Part shown: in pieces, positions 24,301-35,539 of the stretch
Position numbering within the stretch: the stretch's first letter is position 1
Layout of the letters: every line of letters begins with the position of its first letter
Assembly: GCA_963971425.1 (NCBI GenBank)
Contig: OZ020526.1
Location: forward strand, 6,103,976 to 6,167,975
DNA: 64,000 bases
DNA from: Bryoerythrophyllum caledonicum
Taxonomy: Eukaryota; Streptophyta; Bryopsida; Pottiales; Pottiaceae
Reading direction: 5' to 3'
Notes under the pieces: generated by a model
Databases searched by the model: none
What the model was told of the DNA's origin: nothing
Seen by the model: only the letters and a program-made list of their open reading frames with translations
Translations under genes and position numbers: made by a program

Positions 24301-27300
24301 CTCTTCTTCGTGATCGTGCTCCTCTTCTGCTGGTCGTCTTCTCTTCTTCGTGATCGTGCTCCTCTTCTGCTGGTCGTCTTCTCTTCTTCGTGATCGTGCT
24401 CCTCTTCTACTGGTCGTCTCTTCTTCATTGGGATCGTGCTCCTGTTCTGCTGATCGTCTTTTCTTCTTCGTGATCGTGCTCCTCTTCTGCTGGTCGTCTT
24501 CTCTTCTTCGTGATCGTGCTCCTCTTCTTTTGGTCGTCTCTTCTTCATTGGGATCGTGCTCCTCTTCTGCTGATCGTCTTCTCTTCTTTGTGATCGTGGT
24601 CCTCTTCTGCTGGTCGTCTTCTCTTCTTCGTGATCGTGCTCCTCTTCTCGTGGTCGTCTTCTCTTCTTCGTGATCATGCTCCTCTTCTGCTGGTCGTCTC
24701 TTCTTCTTCGTGATCGTGCTCCTCTTCTGTTGGTCGTCTTCTCTTCTTCGTGATCGTGCTCCTCTTCTGCTGGTCGTCTCTTCTTCTTCGTGATCGTGCT
24801 CCTCTTCTGCTGGTCGTCTCTTCTTCTTCGTGATCGCGCTCCTCTTCTTCTGGTCGTCTTCTCTTCTTCGTGATCATGCTCCTCTTCTGCTGGTCGTCTT
24901 CTCTTCTTCGTGATCGTGCTCCTCTTCTACTGGTCGTCTCTTCTTCATTGGGATCGTGCTCCTCTTCTGCTGGTCGTCTTCTCTTCTTCGTGATCGTGCT
25001 CCTCTTCTGCTGGTCGTCTCTTCTTCTTCGGGATCGTGCTCCTCTTCTGTTGGTTGTCTTCTCTTCTTCGTGATCGTGCTCCTGTTCTGCTCGTCGTCTT
25101 CTCTTCTTCGTGATCGGGCTCCTCTTCTGCTGGTCGTCTTCTCTTCTTCGTGATCGTGCTCCTCTTCTAGTGGTCGTCTCTTCTTCATTGGGATCGTGCT
25201 CCTGTTCTGCTGATCGTCTTCTCTTCTTTGTGATCGTGGTCCTCTTCTGCTGGTCGTCTTCTCTTCTTCATGATCGTGCTCCTCTTCTGTAGGTCGTCTT
25301 TTCTTCTTCGTTATCATGCTCCTCTTATGCTGGTCGTCTCTTCTTCTTCGTGATCGTGCTCCTCTTCTGTTGGTCGTCTTCTCTTCTTCGTGATCGTGCT
25401 CCTCTTCTGCTGGTCGTCTCTTCTTCTTCTTCCTGATCGTGCTCCTCTTCTGGTGGTCGTCTCTTCTTCTTCGTGATCGTGCTCCTCTTCTACTCGTCGT
25501 CTTCTCTTCTTCGTGATCATGCTCCTCTTCTGCTGGTCGTCTTCTCTTCTTCGTGATCGTGCTCTTCTTGTGTTGGTCGTCTTCTCTTCTTCGTGATCGT
25601 GCTCGTCTTCTGCCGGTCGTCTCTTCTTCTTCGTGATCGTGCTCTTCTTCCGCTGGTCGTCTTCTCTTCTACTGGTCGTCTCTTCTTCATTGGGATCCTG
25701 CTCCTCTTCTGGTGGTCGTCTTCTCTTCTTCGTGATCATGCTCCTCTTCTGTTGGTCGTCTCTTCTTCTTCGTGATCGTGCTCCTCTTCTGCTGGTCGTC
25801 TCTTCTTCTTCGTGATCGCGCTCCTCTTCTTCTGGTCGTCTTCTCTTCTTCGTGATCATGCTCCTCTTCTGCTGGTCGTCTTCTCTTCTTCGTGATCGTG
25901 CTCTTCTTGTGTTGGTCGTCTTCTCTTCTTCGTGATCATGCTCCTCTTCTACTGGTCGTCTCTTCTTCTTGGTGATCGTGCTCCTTTTCCGCTGGTCGTC
26001 TTCTCTTCTACGTGATCGTGCTCCTGTTCTGCTGGTCGTCTCTTCTTCTTCGTGATCCTGCTCCACTTTTGCTGGTCGTCTTCTCTTCATCGTGATGGTG
26101 CTCCTCTTCTGCTGGTCGTCTTCTCTTCTTCGTGATCGTGCTCCTCTTCTGCTGGTCGTCTTTTCTTCTTCGTGATCGTGCTCCTCTTCTGCTGGTCGTC
26201 TTCTCTTCTTCGTGATCGTGCTCCTCTTCTGCTGGTCGTCTCTTCTTCTTCGTGATCGTGCTCCTCTTCTGCTGGTCGTCTTCTCTTCTTCGTCATCGTG
26301 CTCCTCTTCTGCAAGTCGTCTTCTCTTCTTCGTGATCGTGCTCCTCTTCTGCTGGTCGTCTTATCTTCTTCGTGATCGTGCTCCTCTTCTGCTGGTCGTC
26401 TTCTCTTCTTCGTGATCGTGCTCCTCTTCTGCCGGTCGTCTCTTCTTCTTCGTGGTCGTGCTCCTCTTCTGCTGGTCGTCTTCTCTTCTTCGTGATCGTG
26501 CTCCTCATCTGCTGGTCGTCTTCTCTTCTTCGTGATCGTACTCCTCTTCTGCTGGTCGTCTCTTCTTCTTCGTGATCGTGCTCCTCTTCTGCTGGTCGTC
26601 TTCTCTTCTTCGTCATCGTGCTCCTCTTCTGCAAGTCGTCTTCTCTTCCTCGTGATCGTGCTCCTCTTCTGCTGGTCGTCTTATCTTCTTCGTGATCGTG
26701 CTCCTCTTCTGCTGGTCGTCTTCTCTTCTACTGGTCGTCTCTTCTTCATTGGGATCGTGCTCCTCTTCTGTTGATCTTCTTCTCTTCTTTGTGATTGTGG
26801 TCCTCTTCTGCTGGTCGTCTTCTCTTCTTCGTGATCGTGCTCCTCTTCTGGTGGTCGTCTTCTCTTCTTCGTGATCATGCTCCTCTTCTGCTGGTCGTCT
26901 CTTCTTCTTCGTGATCGTGCTCCTCTTCTGTTGGTCGTCTTCTCTTCTTCGTGATCGTGCTCCTCTTCTGCTGGTCGTCTCTTCTTCTTCGTGATCGTGC
27001 TCCTCTTCTGCTGGTCGTCTCTTCTTCTTCGTGATCGCGCTCCTCTTCTTCTGGTCGTCTTCTCTTCTTCGTGATCATGCTCCTCTTCTGCTGGTCGTCT
27101 TCTCTTCTTCGTGATCGTGCTCTTCTTGTGTTGGTCGTCTTCTCTTCTTCGTGATCATGCTCCTCTTCTACTGGTCGTCTCTTCTTCTTCGTGATCGTGC
27201 TCCTCTTCCGCTGGTCGTCTTCTCTTCTACGTGATCGTGCTCCTCTTCTGCTGGTCGTCTTCTCTTCTTCGTGATCGTGCTCCTCTTCCGCTGGTCGTCT

Positions 27301-30300
27301 CTTCTTCTTCGAGATTGTGCTCATCTTCTGTTGGTCGTCTTCTCTTCTTCGTGATCGTGCTCCTCTTCTGCTGGTCGTCTTCTCTTCTTCGTGATCGTGC
27401 TCCTCTTCTGGTGGTCGTCTTCTCTTCTTCGTGATCGTGCTCCTCTTCTAGTGGTCGTCTCTTCTTCTTCCAGATCGTGCTCCTGTTCTGTTGATCGTCT
27501 TTTCTTCTTCGTGATCGTGCTCCTCTTCTGCTGGTCGTCTTCTCTTCTTCGTGATCGTGCTCCTCTTCTGCTGGTCGTCTCTTCTTCTTTGTGATCGTGC
27601 TCCTCTTCTGTTGGTTGTCTTCTCTTCTTCGTGATCGTGCTCCTCTTGTGCTGGTCGTCTTCTCTTCTTCGTGATCGTGCTCCTCTTCTGCTGGTCGACT
27701 TCTCTTCTTCGTGATCGTGCTCCTCTTCTGCTGGTCGTCTTCTCTTCTTCGTGATCGTGCTCCTCTTGTGCTAGTCGTCATCTCTTCGTCATGATCGTGC
27801 TCCTCTTCTGCTGGTCGTCTTCTCTTCTTCGTGATCATGCTCTTCTCTTGCTGGTCGTCTTCTCTTCTTCGTGATCGTGCTTCTCTTTTGCTGGTCGTCT
27901 CTTCTTTTTCGTGATTGTGCTCGTCTTCTGCTGGTCGTCTTTTCTTCTTCGTGATCGTGCTCCTCTTCTGGTGGTCGTCTTCTCTTCTTCGTGATCGTGC
28001 TCTTCTTGTGTTGGTCGTCTTCTCTTCTTCGTGATCGTGCTCCTCTTCTGCCGGTCGTCTCTTCTTCTTCGTGATCGTGCTCCTCTTCCGCTGGTTGTCT
28101 TCTCTTCTACGTGATCGTGCTCCTCTTCTGCTGGTCGTCTTCTCTTCTTCGTGATCGTGCTTCTCATTCGCTGGTCGTCTCTTCTTCTTCGTGATATTGC
28201 TCATCTTCTGTTGGTCGTCTTCTCTTCTTCGTGATCGTGCTCCTCTTCTGCTGGTCGTCTGCTCTTCTTCGTGATCGTGCTCCTCTTGTGCTGGTCGTCT
28301 TCTCTTCTTCGTGATCGTGCTCCTTTTCTACTGGTCGTCTCTTCTTTTTCTTCGGGATCGTGCTCCTGTTCTGTTGATTGTCTCTTCTTCTTCGTGATCG
28401 TGCTCCTCTTCTGCTGGTCGTCTTCTCTTCTTTGTGATCGTGCTCCTCTTGTGCTGGTCGTCTCTTCTTCTTCGTGATCGTGCTCCTCTTGTGTTGGTTG
28501 TCTTCTCTTCTTCGTGATTGTGCTCCTCTTCTGCTGGTCGTCTTCTCTTCTTCGTGATCGTGCTCCTCTTGTGCTAGTCGTCATCTCTTCGTCATGATCG
28601 TGCTCCTCTTCTGCTGGTCGTCTTCTCTTCTTCGTGATCGTGCTCCTCTTCTGCTGGTCGTCTCTTCTTCTTTGTGATTGTGCTCCTCTTCTACTGGTCG
28701 TCTACTCTTCTTCGTGGTCGTGCTCCTCTTGAGTTGGTCATCTTCTCTTCTTCGTTATCGTGCGCCTCTTCCGCTGGTCGTCTCTTCTTCTTCGTGATCG
28801 TGCTTCTCTTCCGCTGGTCGTCTTCTCTTCTTCATGATCGTGCTCCTCTTCTGTTGGTCGTCTCCTCTTCTTCGTGATCGTGCTCCTCTTCTGCTGGTCG
28901 TCTTCTCTTCTTCGTGATCGTGCTACTCTTCTGCTGGTCGTACCTTCTTCTTCGTGATCATGCTCCTCTTCTGCTGGTCGTCTCATCTTCTTCGTGATCG
29001 TGCTCCTCTTCTGCCGTTCGTCTTGTCTTCTTCGTGATCGTGCTCCTCTTCTGCTAGTCGTCTTCTCTTCTTCGTGATCGTGCTCCTCTTCTAGTGGTCG
29101 TCTCTTCTTCATTGGGATCGTGCTCCTCTTCTGATGATCGTCTTCTCTTCTTTGTGATCGTGGTCCCCTTCTGCAGGTCGTCTTCTCTTCTTCGTGATCG
29201 TGCTCCTCTTCTGGTGGTCGTCTTCTCTTCTTTGTGATCATGCTCCTCTTCTGCTGGTCGTCTCTTCTTCTTCGTGATCGTGCTCCTCTTCTGTTGGTTG
29301 TCTTCTCTTCTTCGTGATCGTGTTCCTCTTCTGCTGGTCGTCTTCTCTTCTTCGTGATCGTGCTCCTCTTGTGCTAGTCGTCATCTCTTCGTCATGATCG
29401 TGCTCCTCTCCTGCTGGTCGTCTTCTCTTCTTCGTGATCATGCTCTTCTCTTGCTGGTCGTCTTCTCTTCTTCGTGATCGTGCTTCTCTTTTGCTGGTCG
29501 TCTCTTCTTTTTCGTGATTGTGCTCCTCTTCTGCTGGTCGTCTTCTCTTCTTCGTGATCGTGCTCCTCTTCTGCTGGTCGTCTTCTCTTCTTCGTGATCG
29601 TGCTCTTCTTGTGTTGGTCGTCTTCTCTTCTTCGTGATCGTGCTCCTCTTCTGCCGGTCGTCTCTTCTTCTTCGTGATCGTGCTCCTCTTCCGCTGGTCG
29701 TCTTCTCTTCTACGTGATCGTGCTCCTCTTCTGCTGGTCGTCTTCTCTTCTTCGTGATCGTGCTTCTCTTCCGCTGGTCGTCTCTTCTTCTTCGTGATTT
29801 TGCTCATCTTCTGTTGGTCGTCTTCTCTTCTTCGTGATCGTGCTCCTCTTCTGCTGGTCGTCTTCTCTTCTTCGTGATCGTGCTCTTCTTGTGTTGGTCG
29901 TCTTCTCTTCTTCGTGATCGTGCTCCTCTTCTGCTGGTCGTCTCTTCTTCTTCGTGATCGTGCTGCTCTTCCGCTGGTCGTCTTCTCTTCTACGTGATCG
30001 TGCTCCCCTTCTGCTGGTCGTCTTTTCTTCTTCGTGATCGTGCTCCTCTTGTACTGGTCGTCTTCTCTTCTTCGTGATCGTGCTCCTCTTCTGCCGGTCG
30101 TCTCTTCTTCTTCGTGATTGTGCTCCTCTTCTGCTGGTCTTCTTCTCTTCTTCGTGATCGTGCTCTTCTTGTGTTGGTCGTCTTCTCTTCTTCGTGATCG
30201 TGCTCGTCTTCTGCTGGTCGTCTTTTCTTCTTCGTGATCGTGCTCCTCTTCCGCTGGTCGTCTTCTCTTCTACGTGATCGTGCTCCTCTTCTGCTGGTCG

Positions 30301-30932
30301 TCTTCTCTTCTTCGTGATCGTGCTCCTCTTGTGCTGGTCGTCTTCTCTTCTTCATGATCGTGCTCCTCTTCTGCTGGTCGTCTTCTCTTCTTCGTGATCG
30401 TTCTCCTCTTCTGCTGGTCGTCTCTTCTTCTTCGTGATCGTTTTCCTCTTTTGCTGGTCATCTCTTCTTCTTCGTGATCGTGCTCCTCTTCTGCTGGTCG
30501 TCTGCTCTTCTTCGTGATCGTGCTCCTGTTCTGGTGGTTGTCTCTTGTGCTTCGTGATCGTGCTCCTCTTCTGCTGGTTGTCTTCTCTTCTTCGTGATCG
30601 TGCTCCTCTTCTGCTGGTCGTCTTCTCTTCTTCGTGATCGTGCTCCTCTTCTGCTGGTCGTCTCTTCTTCTTCGTGATCGTGCTCCTCTTCTGCTGGTCG
30701 TCTTCCCTTCTTCGTGATCGTGCTCCTCTTCTGCTGGTCGTCTTCTTTTCTTCGTGATCGTGCTCCTCTTCTGCCGGTCGTCTTCTCTTCTTCGTGATCC
30801 TGCTCCTCTTCTGCCGGTCGTCTTGTCTTCTTTGTGATCGTGCTCCTCTTCTGCTTGTTGTCTTCTCTTCTTCGTGATCGTGCTCCTCTTGTGCTGGTCG
30901 TCTCCTCTTCTTCGTGATCGTGCTCCCCTTCT
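12372..30932. repeat. 40-bp minisatellite of element B (main block)
   Basis: About 464 tandem units of 40 bp carry the core CTTCGTGATCGTGCTC followed by CTCTTCTGCTGGTCGTC. Two common unit types differ in the order of the pyrimidine run (TTCTCTTCTTC against CTCTTCTTCTTC). A variant with CATTGGGATCG is common only at about 21-27 kb. Occasional one-base and partial-unit deletions change the register (for example near 15024, 18780 and 24250). Segmental copies exist, such as 13440-14090 with 26053-26703. Because 120 bases hold three units, all three minus-strand frames give the same 40-residue Arg/Glu/Lys-rich repeat, so the long open frames are not evidence of genes. Confidence 0.95.
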
Positions 30933-30935
30933 GCT
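30933..30935. repeat. Target-site duplication of CACTA element, left copy
   Basis: GCT precedes CATTG at 30936. The other side, 33406-33408, reads GTT, one transition away. In the 40-bp unit the target would have been the GCT of TTCTGCTGGTCG, and the array resumes in register after 33408. Confidence 0.55.
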
Positions 30936-32040
30936 CATTGTAAGAAACCCGTGTTTTTTGTCACGTCCTGAATCATGTCCCAGGAGACATGTAGAGATCC
31001 GAATTTACATCCCTCTGACGTACCAAGGCGTATAACACGCTATAACGCGTGGGGACATCACCAAAAACGCGAGGACATCCCTCCGACAGGGACGATTTTT
31101 GGTGATTTTGGGAGGCTGGAAATGGTGCCAACTGGGCCCGACGTAGACGACACCTAAGCGGCAGGATGACGGGTAGTGCCACATGGCCGGGAATTTCATC
31201 CAATCCAATGGTGACGTGGAATCTGACGTGGCGTCTGACCTGGACCTGGGAAAGAGTGACGTGGCAGGCCATGTCAGCAGAGATTTGCGTGGTTTTTTTT
31301 TCCGATTCGTGTCTGCAGGGACGTCATTGGTAACATGGCTGTGTTTTTTAAGACGTCCCGGGTTGACGTGGAGATGTCCTGTTCGACGTCTACGCCAATG
31401 CTACCTGGATTTTGATGCTGATTTCGTTGAACATCGCCATGCCCTAGAGGACGTGGCGATGGACATGATCGCGTCCTCCAATACGTTGCCGACCCATGGT
31501 CGTCGGCAATGAGGGTGTCATCGCAGACGTCTCAAAGAACTTATGCGTGTCTGACGTGACATTCCCTGATGCATGGTATTGCTGACGCTGTGTATGTGAT
31601 GGTGTTTTGGAGGGACATCGAGAGATGTTGTATAAGACATGAATACGTTGTATAAGACATGAGTATGTTGTACAAGACATGAGTACAAGACATGAATACC
31701 TCATCATACATGTAACATGTACATTCATCCAAATTCATGTTTACTGGCCTACTTGCAAATGTGGTAATATGATATACACGCAATTTAAAATATGAATGCC
31801 TTCCACTTTATAGTCATTACATAGACGAATACAGCCTACACTGTACTCAAAATTGAACATCGCTAAAGTGTCACAACATCGTAGCCTAAAACATTGCCGT
31901 ATTTGTGAACATGTCCAGGAATGTCTCCATAGACACGGGGATGTTTCAAAAGACGTCCATGCGTTTCCTAAGTGTTGCGGCATACGTCTTCTACAACATG
32001 GTCACGTCTATATGTCGCTCACAGCACATTGCATGTCCAA

Positions 32041-32225
32041 CACTGCACCTCTAACCTCTACACTCCAAACTCTAACCTCTACACTCAAAACTCTAACCTC
32101 TACACTCTAAACTCTAACCTCTACACTCAAAATTCTAACCTCTACACTCTAAACTCTAACATTCTAACTTGTAAACTCAGTCTACACTCTAAAACTCCAA
32201 CCTCTACATTCTAAACTCTAACTAC
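32041..32225. repeat. About 21-bp tandem repeat inside the CACTA element
   Basis: Some eight imperfect units of TCTAACCTCTACACTC plus a short A-rich tail are repeated head to tail. This is a private minisatellite of this element with no coding meaning. Confidence 0.8.
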
Positions 32226-32280
32226 TTGGAGAAATGAAGGCCAAAGTGAGCTTTGTGCAACCCCAAATTCTACTTAAAGG

Positions 32281-32365
32281 TCTCATGACCTAACTATGGC
32301 TGCAGCAGCTAACCCTAGCCGCCTCATGACCTAACTATGGCTGCAGCAGCTAACCCTCGCCGCCT
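32281..32365. repeat. Tandem duplication of about 42 bp inside the CACTA element
   Basis: Two adjacent copies contain CATGACCTAACTATGGCTGC and AGCAGCTAACCCT, followed by AGCCGCC in the first and CGCCGCC in the second. The near identity indicates a recent duplication. Confidence 0.8.
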
Positions 32366-33408
32366 CTATTCATCCAATGAACTTGACGAAATTCATCCTA
32401 CTTGATGGTTATGTTTTGGAAGACACGATGATGTTTTCCAGGACATGTCAATGTTTTGCCAAACACTGCTGATGTTTTCAGAGACGTCTCTGTGGGATGT
32501 CCTCAAAGATATGTAGACGTTACTCGAGACATCTTCAATTGGATGTCTCAAGTGACGTGGACCTATATACAGAATGACGTGTCACCTTATCCGACATGGA
32601 ATTGTGTTTGCCATGTAGATGAAGTGCTGTAAACTACAAAATATATAATATGTCCACATGGGTAAGCCACCAAGGACTTTACAAAATCACCCTAAATTCC
32701 TTATAATTCTGGTTTTGGTAAAAAAGTGGTATTTTAATATTATATTAGTTAATAATTATTATTTAATATTTAAATATACAGTACTAAATTTAATATGTCC
32801 GCTTTAATTACAGAATAATCTATTTTTATAAAATATTATTATAATATTAATTAATATTTTGTATTTTTAATATTAAAAATTTTATTTTATTTTGGAAACC
32901 ATTTTTATACGAAGTGGACAAATCAAAAATTTCAGAGGATCGAAGTTAATAAATATAATCAGAATATTCTTCAATTTTATATACTTTAATTTTTTATTTA
33001 AATAAATAAATAAATCCTGTTTTATAAGGCTCGTGCCCTTTTTTTTCTCCTCTTGCAGACCGCTCCCGTTTCGCTGTTTTTTTTAACGTTGGGCTGCTTT
33101 CTACCTTGCGCAGTAGTAACTTCGACATTCTTACCCCAGGTGAAATGCTTGTCCGCTGCCAGCGTGGCAGTTTTGCGTCACCCAAGATGTCCTCGATGAC
33201 GTCCTCGGAGACGGGCGCGTTGTTGGAGACATCGTCGCGTCTCCTATTTCGCACGCGCGTTTCGGGACCCTCCCACCTCCACAGTTCATTATTGACGCGT
33301 GGACATCCTCACGTTCACGGGGACATTACTGGCTAGCTCCAAGACATAAAAAAAACACGCTGACATGATTAAGGACATAACAAAAAACACGGGTTTCTTA
33401 TAGTGGTT

Positions 33409-34250
33409 GGTCATGTCTTCTTCTTCGTGATCGTGCTCCTCTTCTGCTGGTCGTCTCCTCTTCTTCGTGATCGTGCTCCTCTTTTGCTGGTCGTCTCCTC
33501 TTCTTCGTGATCGTGCTCCTCTTCTGCCGGTCGTCTCTTCTTCTTCGTGATCGTGCTCCTCTTCTGTTGGTCGTCTTCTCTTCTTCGTGATCGTGCTCCT
33601 CTTCTGCTGGTCGTCTTCTCTTCTTCGTGATCGTGCTCCTCTTCTGCTGGTCATCTCTTCTTCTTCGTGATCGTGCTCCTCTTCTGCTGGTCGTCTTCTC
33701 TTCTTCGTGATCGTGCTCCTCTTCTGCTCGTCGACTTCTCTTCTTCATGATCGTGCTCCTCTTCTGCAGGTCGTCTTATCTTCTTTGTGATCGTGCTCCT
33801 CTTGTGTTGATCGTCTCTTCTTCTTCGTGATCGTGCTCCTCTTCTGTTGATCGTCTTCTCTTCTTCGTGATCGTGCTCCTCTTCTGCTCGTCGTCTTCTC
33901 TTCTTCGTGATCGTGCTCCTCTTCTCCTGGTCGTCTTCTCTTCTTCGTGATCGTGCTCCTCTTCTGCTGGTCGTCTCTTCTTCTTCGTGATCGTGCTCCT
34001 CTTCTGCTGGTCGTCTCTTCTTCTTCGTGATCGTGCTCCTCTTCTGCTGGTCGTCTTTTCTTCTTCGTGATCGTGCTCCTCTTCTGCTGGTCGTCTTCTC
34101 TTCTTCGTGATCGTGCTCCTCTTCTGTTGGTCGTCTTCTCTTCTTCGTGATCGTGCTCCTCTTCTGCTGGTCGTCTCTCTTCTTCGTGATCGTGCTCCTC
34201 TTCTGCTGGTCGTCTCTTCTTCTTCGTGATCGTGCTCCCCTTCTGCTGGT
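33409..34250. repeat. 40-bp minisatellite of element B (block right of CACTA)
   Basis: This continues the same 40-bp array after the CACTA insertion, with about 21 units. Units here are closer to the consensus than in the centre of the main block. The array ends at TTCTGCTGGTTCCTACC, where the right arm of element B begins. Confidence 0.93.
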
Positions 34251-35183
34251 TCCTACCAAACTTGTTACCTCCTACCAAAAAAACCACTCACTGGCCGAAG
34301 CTTCCGGCTCTTCTCCAGCCCACACTTCTACATTCCTCACTCCCTTCCTACACACACTTTTTGAATAATGAACCTCTCTCCAGGGGTGACCCCCAAGCCC
34401 TTGGCTTCCCCTACGTTCCCAAGGGCGTTCCCTGCCGCCTTTGCTTCCTTCCATTAATGACCTTCTTCCAAAAAAAAAGCCATAAACCTATGACTAACTA
34501 ATTCCGTGCCACTCTTGCATTTAACAAAAGTGGGTGTCCCTCTAACCAAGGAATATCTAAATCTAAACTTGACCCCATGCCACATGGATGTGCATGATCT
34601 CCAATAAGTGAGCCATTAAGTTAATTCCAAGGTTGCAAAATCAATTAATCTACCTAGATTGACTTCCCCTTGCTTGGGGTAATTCCTAATTTTCCCTAGT
34701 GATCGACGAGGGGTTTGCCCCACCTTTTGGACTCTTCCAACCATTTTTTAGGGGCTTTTAAACCTCCTTCTTTTTTCCTTCCCCTCGCCATCGTTTCTCT
34801 CCTTCTCCTAATTTTCACCTTCGTGATTTCCTCATCATGACCAATTTCGGTCCATGACTCGGTAGGAGGTAATTTCTTCCCCACAACTTTACTTTTCTTC
34901 CTTTTCTATTGTTTTTGTTTTTGTTTTTGTTTTTTTTTTTTCCTTTTTCTAACTTTTTCTTCATTTTTTCCTTCCTAATTATTTTTCTGGTTAACTTAAT
35001 AAAATCCGTGGTCGCCATAGAGTGGCTCCTATTTAAGGAATTAGTGAACGGAAAGGCCATTTAGTCGTATTGATCAAAAATCATGGGTTAATCCTATTGG
35101 ATGACCCACTTCAACTACTAGTTGAACCTAACACAATTGATGTGCGGTCCATTCATCCTCGGGAGTCGTTTTGGCGGCTCACA

Positions 35184-35216
35184 GCGGAGAAGCATTCAAG
35201 GGGGGAGGCATCCACA
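35184..35216 (-). mobile_element. Truncated LINE: distal 5' remnant with its target duplication
   Basis: GCGGA (35184-35188) is the right copy of the element B target duplication. Bases 35189-35205 complete the LINE tail, and 35206-35216 is AGGCATCCACA, the right copy of the LINE target duplication. Removing 11285-35216 restores a plausible uninterrupted locus in which the 90-bp repeats join in register. Confidence 0.75.
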
Positions 35217-35530
35217 CATGGAGAGAGAGGTTGAAACATTATAGAGTTTGGTGCTTAATATTTTTTTTTTAAAAACCACAACATCAATATAAGGTAGTTG
35301 ATAGCACCACAAGGTATTCACAAATGAGAAAGAGAGGATGAAACATGGAAAGCCTTCAAAACTTCCAAAGAATTCAAAAAACCACAACATCAGCACAAGG
35401 CGTCTCAACATGACATAGAGAACCAAAATTGTGTAAAGGCTTCAAAAAAATTTAAAAACTAAAGCATCAAACAAGGCAAATGATATCACACACAAGACTT
35501 TGAGTATTAATTTATTTTTTAAAAAATTCA
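35217..35530. repeat. Degenerate tandem repeat region (right part)
   Basis: Here the 90-bp type resumes with AACCACAACATCA, then TAGCACCACAAGG, then GAGAAAGAGAGGATGAAAC. These words also occur at 11040-11280. This supports the two flanks being one region before the nested insertions. Confidence 0.6.
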
Positions 35531-35539
35531 CCTTCTATC

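Larger units (their letters stand above)
30936..33405. mobile_element. Non-autonomous CACTA (En/Spm-like) transposon, 2.47 kb
   Basis: The right end reads, in reverse complement, CACTA followed by TAAGAAACCCGTGTTTTTTG. The left end reads CATTG followed by the same 20 bases, and the similarity continues to ATCATGTC with a few mismatches, so the terminal inverted repeat is about 44 bp. CACTA ends with a 3-bp target duplication define the superfamily. The left CACTA is decayed by two transitions. Subterminal regions are dense in GACGTC, GGACATC and AGACATG words, as is usual for transposase-binding repeats in this family. No transposase frame is present. An AT-rich tract lies at 32630-32990. It split the minisatellite of element B. 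Confidence 0.8.
11526..35183 (+). mobile_element. Element B: 23.7-kb LTR-like element dominated by a minisatellite
   Basis: The ends are TGTGAGCC (11526-11533) and GGCTCACA (35176-35183), flanked by perfect GCGGA duplications. Without the tandem array and the CACTA insertion, the left arm (11526-12371) and right arm (about 34251-35183) together are about 1.8 kb. They match elements A and C across their length; for example, GGCTTATCTTGAACACAAGA lies near the left end. There is no transposase, reverse transcriptase or primer-binding site. The remainder is a 40-bp minisatellite of about 19.4 kb, interrupted by a CACTA element. A solo LTR swollen by array expansion is the best reading; strand is set arbitrarily. 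It entered the LINE tail at 11285-11525. Confidence 0.82.

Noticed and set aside
12372..30932. CRISPR-like array
   Set aside because: Units are contiguous with no unique spacers, and the surroundings are plant nuclear DNA. It is a minisatellite.
12289..34287. Dozens of long open frames encoding Arg/Glu-rich or Leu/Ser-rich repeats
   Set aside because: They are products of the 40-bp tandem unit, which has no stop in its consensus on either strand and repeats the same peptide in every frame. Starts and ends fall at random unit mutations.
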